Origin: Candidatus Methylomirabilota bacterium
Lineage (GTDB): Bacteria > Methylomirabilota > Methylomirabilia > Methylomirabilales > JACQHM01
Length of the DNA: 5,493 nucleotides
Assembly: GCA_016199025.1 (NCBI GenBank)
Contig: JACQHM010000266.1
Location: forward strand, 1-5,493
Reading direction: 5' to 3'
Of this stretch, positions 1-5,078 are shown piece after piece; within the stretch, counting starts at the first letter, position 1; each line of letters starts with the position of its first letter. The translations under genes were made by a program, and so were the position numbers. The notes beneath the pieces are model-generated. The model saw nothing but the letters and a program-made list of their open reading frames with translations, had not been told where the DNA came from and did not search any database.

Positions 1-61
1 GGAAAACCGCACGCCGGGATCTGTGCGGGGGCGGTCGGGTAACTGGCCGTCCTACCGCGAT
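1..61 (+). mobile_element. Group II intron, 3' end only (domain V 3' arm and domain VI)
   Basis: The first bases, GGAAAACCGCACG followed by CCGGGATC, match the GAAA loop, the CGCACG bulge region and the 3' strand of group II intron domain V; the 5' strand lies outside the window. Bases 29-52 then fold into a ten-pair stem (29-38 with 43-52, including G-U pairs) capped by a GUAA loop at 39-42, which is the form of domain VI. A54 is left unpaired in the CUAC context just 3' of the stem, where the branch-point adenosine is expected, eight bases from a plausible AY 3' end (A60-T61). Bacterial group II introns are self-splicing retroelements that usually encode a reverse transcriptase/maturase; any such gene would lie upstream, out of view. 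The exact 3' splice site and the subclass are inferred. Domain V cannot be fully checked because half of it is missing. Confidence 0.75.
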
Positions 62-70
62 GACCGTGGT

Positions 71-430
71 ATGGAATCAGAAACTGAAAGTGTTGCCTTT
101 ATCATTCTAACGGTCCTTGGATCATACGCGCTGTTGGGGGCCTGCTTTCTCGCTTTAGGGGCCTGGCTGAAGCAGCGTAATCCAGAACGGTTTGCTTCGC
201 ACTTATCGGCCACAGTTCATTTGCTGGCTGGTTTCGGTTTTACTGTTGGCGTCGGGCTTGCCTGGCTGGCGTATGCAAGGGACCATCCATTGAAGGAAAG
301 ACATTTACTGTTACCAGTGATTTTTCCTGCATTGGTGTACGGTTACATCGTTTACTTCGAGCTAAAGGCTACAATTCCAGTGCTCGTCTCGCGCGCTTTC
401 GGGGCGATCTATGCACGGTTCAAGAAGTGA
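71..430 (+). CDS. Small three-helix membrane protein of unknown function
   Basis: The ATG at 71 gives 119 residues. A GTG at 23 would add 16 residues, but these are read from intron RNA structure, so the ATG is preferred. Three hydrophobic stretches are visible, at about residues 8-33, 45-69 and 78-105, joined by short charged loops (KQRNPER after the first, ARDHPLKER after the second), with a basic C-terminus ending ARFKK. This indicates a polytopic inner-membrane protein. I do not recognise the family and no catalytic motif is evident. No Shine-Dalgarno sequence precedes the ATG, because the intron end lies only about ten bases upstream. The frame is open from base 62, so the true gene might begin in an upstream exon joined by splicing. 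Codon use is more AT-rich than in the operon to the right, which suggests a separate, possibly transferred origin. The frame is clearly coding-like; the function is unknown. Confidence 0.65.
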   Translation: MESETESVAFIILTVLGSYALLGACFLALGAWLKQRNPERFASHLSATVHLLAGFGFTVGVGLAWLAYARDHPLKERHLLLPVIFPALVYGYIVYFELKATIPVLVSRAFGAIYARFKK

Positions 431-436
431 GGTACG

Positions 437-553
437 GTGTGGATACAGGAGGCGGAGAGCCGGTATGCCGCTTACCGCCGAGAGGCGCTTACGGGGCGGC
501 CGGCCGAGGAGGTCTTTGGTCAACGGTTCACGAATCAATCCCCGGCGATCTGA
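437..553 (+). pseudogene. Truncated addiction-module antitoxin (Unstab_antitox-like C-terminus)
   Basis: Translated from the GTG at 437, this frame gives 38 residues that begin VWIQEAESRYAAYRR, continue with GRPAEEVFGQRF, and stop with TGA at 551-553. The pattern W-(x)2-EAE-x-RY-(x)2-Y followed by a PAEEVF box is the typical C-terminus of the roughly 70-80 residue putative addiction-module component family (Pfam Unstab_antitox), the antitoxin partner of RelE/ParE-type toxins. The N-terminal half normally present in the family, a Leu/Pro/Glu-rich helical region, is missing: the membrane-protein gene ends in the same frame at 428-430. No toxin gene follows, because pmbA arrives from the opposite strand and overlaps the last 19 bases. 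I read this as a 5'-truncated remnant left by recombination or insertion. The family call rests on motif memory over a short stretch, and expression as a peptide cannot be excluded. Confidence 0.6.
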
Positions 554-1878
554 AGACCTTGAACTAGGAGTGTGGGCGAGCCCGTTCTCCCGAAGAAGCG
601 AAGATCGGCCCCGACCCCGTCCACCTGCTGGAGGAGCTCGAGGACGTTCCCGGCGAGGGTCACCCCGCGAACAGGGAAGGCGATCCTCCCCTCCTCGACC
701 CAGAAGCCTTCCACGCCGATGGAGAAGTCGCCCGAGACCGGGTTGGCCGTGTGCATGCCTAAGGCCGACAGGATGTACAGGCCCCTCCCCATGGCCTGCA
801 TCAGGTCCGAAGGCGAGGATTGGCCCGGTTCGATGAACAGGTTGGAGGGCCCCACCTCTGGAGACAACCGATAGCCTGACCTCCTGGCACTGGCCGTTGA
901 GCGGGTGCCGGCTTTGACGGCATGATACGTATCGTAGAGGTAGCCCTGTAAGACCCCGGCGTCAACCAGGATCGTCCGGCAGGAGGGGACCCCTTCGCCA
1001 TCGCAGGGGGCTGCGAACATCCCCTTCAAGAAGGTCCCATCGTCGATCAAGGTGATCATCTCCGACCCGATCCTCTGGCCGACTTTACCGGCCAACAGGG
1101 ATTTCCCCTTTTGGACGGCCTCGCCGCTTAAGGCTGAGGCCAGGAGCTCCAGGAAATCCGAGGCCACCCCCGGATCGAGGAGGACGTCCGTCCGGCGCGT
1201 CGAGAGGGCCTTGGCCCCAAGCATCCGGACGGCCCGCTCCGCCGCCTTCTTCCCGACCTCCTCCACCCGAAGCTCCTGAAACGAGCGGGCAAAATCGAAC
1301 TCCCAACCCGTCTCTGCCTCCCCGTCCTCCTCGGCCACGACAGAGGTCGAGGCGGTACAGTAGGTCCCGGAGAAGGAGGCTTGGAGGCCGAGGGAGTTCA
1401 CGATCAAGGCGTGATAGTCGGCATCCCGATAGGCGGCCTTACGAATCTTCCGGATCCTCGTATCGAAGACTAAAGCCGCCCGCTCTAAGGCCCTGGCCCG
1501 ATCGATCTTCTCCTCCACCGAGACCTTCTTCAGGGAGGGATCGTGGAGAGGAAGCCAGGGATACTCGGAAAAGGGCTCCGGGAACCGATAGGAAGGATCA
1601 GGGGCGGAGGCCTTGGCCGCTTGAAGGGCATCTTCGATCAGTTGATGGAAGGCCCCTTGAGACAGATCGGAGGTAAAGTTGAAGCCCATCCTCCTATCGA
1701 GGATGAGGCGAAGGCCGAGGCCGGCCTCGTCCGCCAGGGCGAAGGTGTTCACCTGGCCCTCCTTGACCTCCACGGTGGTCTCCGTGGAGCGGAGCAGGAA
1801 GCCCTCCACGGCCTCTGCCCCCGCCGCCAAGGCCTCCTGGATGCCCCGATGCACGTATTGAAGAGATTCGCCGTTCAT
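535..1878 (-). CDS. pmbA: TldD/PmbA family protein, TldE (PmbA) type
   Basis: This 447-residue cytoplasmic protein has the length and layout of PmbA/TldE. The N-terminal domain carries the early VEVKEGQVNTF segment (about 37-46). The C-terminal domain carries DVLLDPGVASDFLE (231-244), CDGEGVPS (292-299) and the family signature around NPVSGDFSIGVEGFW (379-393), followed by PVRGVTLAGN (402-411). No HExxxH zinc motif is present; in this family that motif belongs to TldD. The E. coli TldD-TldE heterodimer is a zinc protease that degrades unfolded peptides and matures modified peptides such as microcin B17, with TldE as the non-catalytic subunit. No TldD is encoded in the window, so a partner elsewhere is expected. 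The gene is last in the operon: its ATG overlaps the rtcA stop as ATGA and no strong Shine-Dalgarno is seen, so translation is probably coupled. Its 3' end overlaps the antitoxin remnant on the other strand. Confidence 0.92.
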   Translation of the reverse strand: MNGESLQYVHRGIQEALAAGAEAVEGFLLRSTETTVEVKEGQVNTFALADEAGLGLRLILDRRMGFNFTSDLSQGAFHQLIEDALQAAKASAPDPSYRFPEPFSEYPWLPLHDPSLKKVSVEEKIDRARALERAALVFDTRIRKIRKAAYRDADYHALIVNSLGLQASFSGTYCTASTSVVAEEDGEAETGWEFDFARSFQELRVEEVGKKAAERAVRMLGAKALSTRRTDVLLDPGVASDFLELLASALSGEAVQKGKSLLAGKVGQRIGSEMITLIDDGTFLKGMFAAPCDGEGVPSCRTILVDAGVLQGYLYDTYHAVKAGTRSTASARRSGYRLSPEVGPSNLFIEPGQSSPSDLMQAMGRGLYILSALGMHTANPVSGDFSIGVEGFWVEEGRIAFPVRGVTLAGNVLELLQQVDGVGADLRFFGRTGSPTLLVQGLQIAGD

Positions 1879-2945
1879 CGTTCGACGGGCGATGGTTCAA
1901 GGGTACGATTCAGCACGTGAGCACCTTCAACGATCACCGTGCCGGCGCCGCCCGGCTTGCCCTCGACCCGCATCTCGATCGGGAGGAACTGCTGGATCAA
2001 CCAGACGTTCGTCAAGAGATGCTGACTGATCCGGGAAGTGGTCATCGTTGACGTCTCGTGAGCGAGGGCCATCGGGAGGAGGAGCTGATCAGCCAGGTAC
2101 GAATCGATGGCCGCCCCGCTCTTTAGGAAGGCGAGGAAAGCCTCCACCGCCTCGTCTGCAACCCTTTCCGCCGGCTTTCCCCGCTCTCCCAGGGCGCTGA
2201 AACCGGCCCTGGTCCCTTCGAATTCCGCCAAGAGGAAGAAGAACGTCCCCTGTCCTTTGGCACCGGCCTCGAGAAGGTCGATCTGGACGTCCAGCCCTGC
2301 TTCCTTCAACCTGATCTGGACCTGGTCTTTTTGCCTTTTGGCGATAGAGACCGGAAGGTTCGCCACGGCCGAGAGACCTCGAATCCTCATGAGGGCACCC
2401 CGCTCGCCGGGATTCCACGCCCTGATGGCGTGGATGGGGTGAACGATCCCCTTGACCTCGCCTCCCCCTTTGGGGTAGAACCCCCACCGGACGAGCTCCA
2501 ATTCGGTCTTGAAGCCCATCATGGCCAGCGTTGGGAGGAGGGCCTCCGTCAAATAGTGGTAGGGAGGACTCCAGGGGACATGGGTTCCTCCGGAAAGGGC
2601 CAGCCGGGATAGGCGTTCGGCGGAGGCTAAGGGGAGGAGGATCGCCTGAAGGACCAGGGAGATGGCCCCGGCGGTGCCCACATCGAAACGGTACTCTCCA
2701 GCCTGTACCTCACCCGGCGAGAAGCGGAGATGGGTCGAACTTAAGGTCGCCCCTTGGACCTCTGCCCTCGTGATCGTCGTCAGGGCGTTCACCGCGGTCA
2801 GATGTTGGGCCTGGAGTCCGGGGTTCTTCCGCCCAGCCCTGATATTCGTAACCTCGATCGGCACCCCCAGGATGGCCGAGAGGGCGAGGGCCGTCCTCAA
2901 GACCTGTCCGCCCCCCTCACCGTAGGAACCGTCTATCCGCAGCAT
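1875..2945 (-). CDS. rtcA: RNA 3'-terminal phosphate cyclase RtcA
   Basis: RtcA converts an RNA 3'-phosphate to a 2',3'-cyclic phosphate using ATP, through a covalent enzyme-AMP on histidine. From the ATG at 2945 the protein has 356 residues, close to the family size (E. coli about 338). Visible signatures are GSYGEGGGQVLRT (6-18), GGTHVPWSPP (119-128), RWGFYPKGGGEV (153-164), YLADQLLLPMALA (283-295) and the HLLTN box (309-313). His309 matches the nucleotidylated histidine, so this should be a true cyclase rather than an RCL1-like inactive relative. In-frame TTG (2966) and GTG (2963) codons lie upstream, but the family normally begins at M-x-x-IDGSYGEGGG, so the ATG was chosen. It starts 10 bases after the uppS stop, and its own stop overlaps the pmbA start. 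No RtcB ligase or RtcR regulator is in the window; the gene sits in a housekeeping-like operon instead. Confidence 0.95.
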   Translation of the reverse strand: MLRIDGSYGEGGGQVLRTALALSAILGVPIEVTNIRAGRKNPGLQAQHLTAVNALTTITRAEVQGATLSSTHLRFSPGEVQAGEYRFDVGTAGAISLVLQAILLPLASAERLSRLALSGGTHVPWSPPYHYLTEALLPTLAMMGFKTELELVRWGFYPKGGGEVKGIVHPIHAIRAWNPGERGALMRIRGLSAVANLPVSIAKRQKDQVQIRLKEAGLDVQIDLLEAGAKGQGTFFFLLAEFEGTRAGFSALGERGKPAERVADEAVEAFLAFLKSGAAIDSYLADQLLLPMALAHETSTMTTSRISQHLLTNVWLIQQFLPIEMRVEGKPGGAGTVIVEGAHVLNRTLEPSPVER

Positions 2946-2955
2946 ACGAACATCT

Positions 2956-3735
2956 TCACGCACCAAAGCGGCGCTGGCGCTGTTGGTAGCTCCTGATAGC
3001 CCGTAAGAGATCGATCTTCCGGAAGGCCGGCCAGAAGGCGTCGCAGAAGTAGTACTCGCTGTACGCGCTCTGCCAGAGGAGGAAGCCGCTTAAGCGGATC
3101 TCGCCGCTGGTCCTGATGATCAGATCGGGATCGGGGAGGTCGTAGGTGTAGAGATGCTTGCTGATCTCATCAGGAGTAATCTCCTCAATGATCTTGGAGA
3201 GAGACTCGTTTCGCTCCATTCTCCACCGGAGGAGGCTTTTCACGGCATCCACGATCTCCTGCCTCCCTCCATAGCCAACGGCGACATTCAAGAAAAACGC
3301 GTCATAGGTCCGGGTCGCCTCCTCCGCCGCCCGGATCGCTTGCTGAGTGGATACCGGCAAAAGCTCCAACTGTCCGATGGATCTGATCCTCATCCGGCGC
3401 TGGTGGACCCGTGGATCCGTAACCAGCTCCCTCATCTTCCGCTCGATGAGATTGAGGAGGCCTTGGGTCTCCCGAGGGTCCCGGTTCAGGTTTTCGGTCG
3501 AAAGGATCCAGATGGTCACCATCCGGATCTCTAGCTCCTCGCACCACAAGAGGGTTTGCTCCAGCTTCTCGGCCCCCCGGCGATGCCCCTCCAGGACATC
3601 CGCCAAGCCGTGCTCCCTCGCGAACCGGCGGTTCCCATCGAGGATGAGGCCGATGTGGCGGGGCATCTCTCCCCGCCTCACCTCCCGAAGGAGGGTGTTT
3701 TCGTAGAGATGGTAAATGAGCCTTTTGAGCCCCAT
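2956..3735 (-). CDS. uppS: cis-prenyltransferase (undecaprenyl diphosphate synthase family), archaeal-like subtype
   Basis: The enzyme condenses isopentenyl diphosphate in cis onto an allylic diphosphate to make long polyprenyl diphosphates, the lipid carriers for cell-wall and surface glycans, at the cytoplasmic membrane face. The 259 residues contain all core motifs: the DGNRRFA box (33-39) with catalytic Asp33, GHRRGA (50-55), STENLNR (79-85), GYGGRQEI (154-161) and IRTSGEIRLSGFLLWQ (207-222), with Arg208, Arg214, Ser216 and Glu227 at the spacing of E. coli Arg194, Arg200, Ser202 and Glu213. The basic N-terminal lead (about 1-24), DGNRRFA rather than DGNGRWA, and the DPRVHQRRMRIRSIG segment resemble archaeal and some other bacterial enzymes, so allylic substrate and chain length may differ from E. 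coli UppS. An AGGGG Shine-Dalgarno lies about seven bases before the ATG, inside the upstream gene's end, only 3 bases after its stop. frr and cdsA, its frequent bacterial neighbours, are absent here. Confidence 0.93.
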   Translation of the reverse strand: MGLKRLIYHLYENTLLREVRRGEMPRHIGLILDGNRRFAREHGLADVLEGHRRGAEKLEQTLLWCEELEIRMVTIWILSTENLNRDPRETQGLLNLIERKMRELVTDPRVHQRRMRIRSIGQLELLPVSTQQAIRAAEEATRTYDAFFLNVAVGYGGRQEIVDAVKSLLRWRMERNESLSKIIEEITPDEISKHLYTYDLPDPDLIIRTSGEIRLSGFLLWQSAYSEYYFCDAFWPAFRKIDLLRAIRSYQQRQRRFGA

Positions 3736-3738
3736 GAA

Positions 3739-4131
3739 TTACCCCTGGGCCTTCTTGGCGGCCTTGTCCAGGAACTTGGAGAGGTTCACCACAAAGCGCT
3801 CGTGCTCCCCTTCGGCGATCTTCTCCTTCTGATCGTAGGCCTCGACCTCGAAGAGGAGGCGGCGGCCGTCCACCTCCTTTACCCGGGCCATGACCTTCAC
3901 CCTCATCCCGATGGGAGTCGCGGCAAGATGCTTGACGGCTACCATCGTCCCCACGGTCCCCTGGCCCTCTTCCAGATGCGGATGGACAGCGACGATGGCG
4001 GCCTCCTCCATCCAGGCCACCAGCACGGGCGTAGCGAAAACCTCCACCCTCTGGTTGCCGAAACGGCTGGCCGCCTCCTCCTTTGTCACCATTCGCTCGA
4101 TCTCCCCCGTTTGCCCCTTCGTAACCTCCAT
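3739..4131 (-). CDS. FlK-like hotdog-fold acyl-CoA thioesterase
   Basis: This is a 130-residue single-domain hotdog protein. Residues 31-46 (VFATPVLVAWMEEAAI) form the start of the central hotdog helix region, and 61-75 (GTMVAVKHLAATPIG) carry the catalytic histidine region. The trio Thr34, Glu42, His68 has exactly the spacing of Thr42, Glu50, His76, the catalytic residues of fluoroacetyl-CoA thioesterase FlK of Streptomyces cattleya. FlK relatives hydrolyse thioesters; the substrate here is unknown, and fluoroacetyl-CoA is unlikely to be the natural one. The C-terminus is Lys/Ala-rich (KFLDKAAKKAQG). A GTG at 4137 is in frame, but GGGAGG at 4137-4142 is placed to serve the ATG at 4131, so the ATG is called. 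It is the first gene of the operon and ends 3 bases before uppS. It follows a sigma70-like promoter and an unusual leader with repeats. Confidence 0.85.
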   Translation of the reverse strand: MEVTKGQTGEIERMVTKEEAASRFGNQRVEVFATPVLVAWMEEAAIVAVHPHLEEGQGTVGTMVAVKHLAATPIGMRVKVMARVKEVDGRRLLFEVEAYDQKEKIAEGEHERFVVNLSKFLDKAAKKAQG

Positions 4132-4136
4132 CGTCA

Positions 4137-4142
4137 CCTCCC
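4137..4142 (-). promoter_or_regulatory. Ribosome binding site of the thioesterase gene
   Basis: Reading the minus strand, GGGAGG is followed by five bases (TGACG) and then the ATG at 4131. This spacing selects that ATG over the GTG that overlaps the site itself at 4135-4137. Confidence 0.8.
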
Positions 4143-4187
4143 TTCGGCCTTCTGAAGATGAAGCCTTCTGATCACCTTTAGCCGAAG
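4142..4187. repeat. Leader repeats: 7-bp inverted repeat enclosing two 9-bp direct repeats
   Basis: On the + strand CTTCGGC (4142-4148) is matched by its reverse complement GCCGAAG (4181-4187). Between and partly within the arms, GCCTTCTGA occurs twice (4147-4155 and 4163-4171), 16 bases apart. The block fills the stretch between the operon's -10 box and its ribosome binding site. It could form an RNA hairpin ending beside the ribosome binding site or be a DNA operator. The outer arm overlaps the predicted transcription start, which favours an operator or chance over an RNA switch. The repeats are seen directly; a role is inference. Confidence 0.35.
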
Positions 4188-4190
4188 CTG

Positions 4191-4220
4191 ATTCTTACAC
4201 TTCGCCCCTCGGGATGTCAA
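4191..4220 (-). promoter_or_regulatory. Sigma70-type promoter of the thioesterase-uppS-rtcA-pmbA operon
   Basis: On the minus strand a perfect TTGACA (-35, 4220 down to 4215) is followed after 17-18 bases by TAAGAAT (4197-4191), a partial match to TATAAT. Transcription would start near 4184, about 50 bases before the thioesterase ATG. No other promoter-like pair is needed for the three tightly packed downstream genes. Confidence 0.6.
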
Positions 4221-4258
4221 GGAAAAGCCGGATTCAGCTCTTCAGCGTAGGGTCTCCT

Positions 4259-4636
4259 TTACCTCTTGTTCTCTTGGAGGGACTTGATGAAGTCACAGGG
4301 CCGTTTGCCAAAAGGGTCTTCACCGATCTTGCCCTTCACGTCCATGTGTTCATCGCCGTCGGTATCACCCCAGGCCTCCCTCGTCTCCAGGTTGACGATC
4401 AGAAAGGCAGGAGAGTCCCCCTTCAGATGAAAGGTCCTGATCGTGTTCCGATCCCAGCCCCGCATGACGAACGTCGCGGCCACGCCGCTCCCCTCCTCCG
4501 AGCACTCTAACTGATGGACCGTGTAAAGGGCTTTGGGCTTCGGTTCCCCCAGGTGCTCGGCTGAGGCCTTCCCTGGGGGAGTTGCAGCAAACAGCGGGAT
4601 CACGGCAGCCGCGAGGACAGGTTTCCAGGAGCCCAT
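4259..4636 (-). CDS. Small secreted protein with Asp-rich, calcium-loop-like motif; function unknown
   Basis: The 125-residue product begins with a signal peptide: Met-Gly-Ser-Trp-Lys, a hydrophobic run (about 7-19), then KASA with likely cleavage after Ala26 by signal peptidase I. No lipobox cysteine is present, so a soluble periplasmic or exported protein is expected. The mature part of about 99 residues has two cysteines (45 and 114) that could form a disulfide. A GWDRNTIRTFHLKGD stretch and an AFLIVNLET strand (77-85) precede DTDGDEHMD (91-99), whose alternating acidic residues resemble an EF-hand or dockerin-type calcium loop. Calcium binding is inference from that motif only. I do not recognise the family. 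The start is secure: AAAGGAGG lies about six bases before the ATG, with a TATAAT promoter 37 bases upstream. The gene ends about 40 bases before the -35 box of the next operon and appears monocistronic. Confidence 0.78.
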   Translation of the reverse strand: MGSWKPVLAAAVIPLFAATPPGKASAEHLGEPKPKALYTVHQLECSEEGSGVAATFVMRGWDRNTIRTFHLKGDSPAFLIVNLETREAWGDTDGDEHMDVKGKIGEDPFGKRPCDFIKSLQENKR

Positions 4637-4672
4637 GGGTCTCCTCCTTTCTGGTTGAGGGGTGTCCGGAGG

Positions 4673-4701
4673 ATTATACCGCAGAATAGGGAGGGGTTGA
4701 A
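4673..4701 (-). promoter_or_regulatory. Promoter of the small secreted protein gene
   Basis: On the minus strand TTCAAC (-35, 4701-4696, three of six consensus matches) is followed after 17 bases by a perfect TATAAT (-10, 4678-4673). The predicted start lies near 4666, giving a leader of about 30 bases that contains the strong AAAGGAGG ribosome binding site. Confidence 0.7.
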
Positions 4702-4919
4702 GGGATCGCCGATGGAACCCCTTTCCGCATCGGGGGTGTCTCCTGGCTCAAGCTGGAAGGATCTTGAGCGGGAGCATGGAGGAAACGTATCAAGGCCACG
4801 CTGTCACACAACTGTCCAACCATCTCTTTGGCTAGCGGCCACGCCGTTGCTGAAATATCGCAACATCGTGAGGGCATCTGGCCAAAGCGACCAATCAGAG
4901 CGGAGGCGCTAAAGGCATG
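4702..4919. other. Intergenic stretch with no supported gene
   Basis: About 220 bases separate the secreted-protein promoter from the 52-residue gene. A 67-codon minus-strand frame (4674-4877) and an 85-codon plus-strand frame (4655-4912) cross it, but neither has a ribosome binding site or a recognisable motif, and the former ends inside the TATAAT box. The minus-strand frame is in phase with the upstream 52-residue gene after its TAA. GGCCACGCTGT (4794-4804) recurs as GGCCACGCCGT (4837-4847), which may be chance. If the 52-residue gene is an antitoxin, this is where a toxin partner would be expected, and none is recognisable. Confidence 0.5.
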
Positions 4920-5078
4920 TTAGCCGATGCGCACGCCGGTCGGTCTCTTCCGTAAATGGCCATACTTCTGGCGCAGCAACTCAAGTTGCTGCTCCTTCGT
5001 CAATCCGGATAACTTCGCCTCAGCCTGCTTCTGCAAACGACGCTTCAACTCGACGGCATCAAGAGATTTCTTCTTCAT
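4920..5078 (-). CDS. 52-residue charged helical protein, possibly antitoxin-like
   Basis: The protein starts MKKKSLDAVELKRRLQ, continues with LTKEQQLELLRQKYG (27-41), and ends in a basic tail RKRPTGVRIG. It is rich in Lys, Arg, Glu, Gln and Leu with no hydrophobic core segment, as expected for two amphipathic helices joined at LSGLT. The layout (an initial DAVELK-type helix, then T/S-x-E-x-Q/E-x-x-x-L/Y) resembles a widespread group of 50-70 residue bacterial proteins often found near toxin-antitoxin or other accessory genes; this is recollection of pattern, not a proven family. The start is supported by GGGAGGTG at 5083-5090, with six bases between GGAGG and the ATG. The gene is too short to be picked up by many gene finders. 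It lies between a transposase fragment and a gene-poor stretch, so it is probably accessory. A toxin partner is not seen on either side. Confidence 0.65.
   Translation of the reverse strand: MKKKSLDAVELKRRLQKQAEAKLSGLTKEQQLELLRQKYGHLRKRPTGVRIG

Noticed and set aside
431..534. Intrinsic terminator between the convergent genes
   Set aside because: The GC-rich palindrome GGCCGGCC (498-505) and short stems lie inside the antitoxin-tail coding frame, and no U-run follows on either strand.
411..836. 141-codon plus-strand frame
   Set aside because: It is antisense to the 3' part of pmbA and very Arg/Pro-rich with no motif. The real plus-strand signal in its first part is the antitoxin tail in another frame.
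1543..1920. 125-codon plus-strand frame
   Set aside because: It is antisense to the N-terminal coding part of pmbA, with no ribosome binding site or motif.
3556..4155. 199-codon plus-strand frame
   Set aside because: It is a shadow of uppS and the thioesterase, which both have full motif sets on the minus strand; the long Leu/His-rich frame reflects GC-biased codon use.
4221..4258. Terminator of the secreted-protein gene (AGCT...GGCTTTT on the minus strand)
   Set aside because: The stem is only about four pairs with one G-U, too weak to call.
4794..4847. Direct repeat GGCCACGCTGT/GGCCACGCCGT
   Set aside because: The two copies are imperfect and GC-rich, 43 bases apart with no supporting structure; chance is likely.
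4674..4877. 67-codon minus-strand frame after the 52-residue gene, a candidate toxin
   Set aside because: It has no ribosome binding site, starts 42 bases after the stop in the same phase, has a Pro/Ser-rich end, and terminates inside a perfect TATAAT box.
4655..4912. 85-codon plus-strand frame
   Set aside because: It begins inside the secreted-protein promoter region, with no ribosome binding site, low-complexity content and no recognisable domain.
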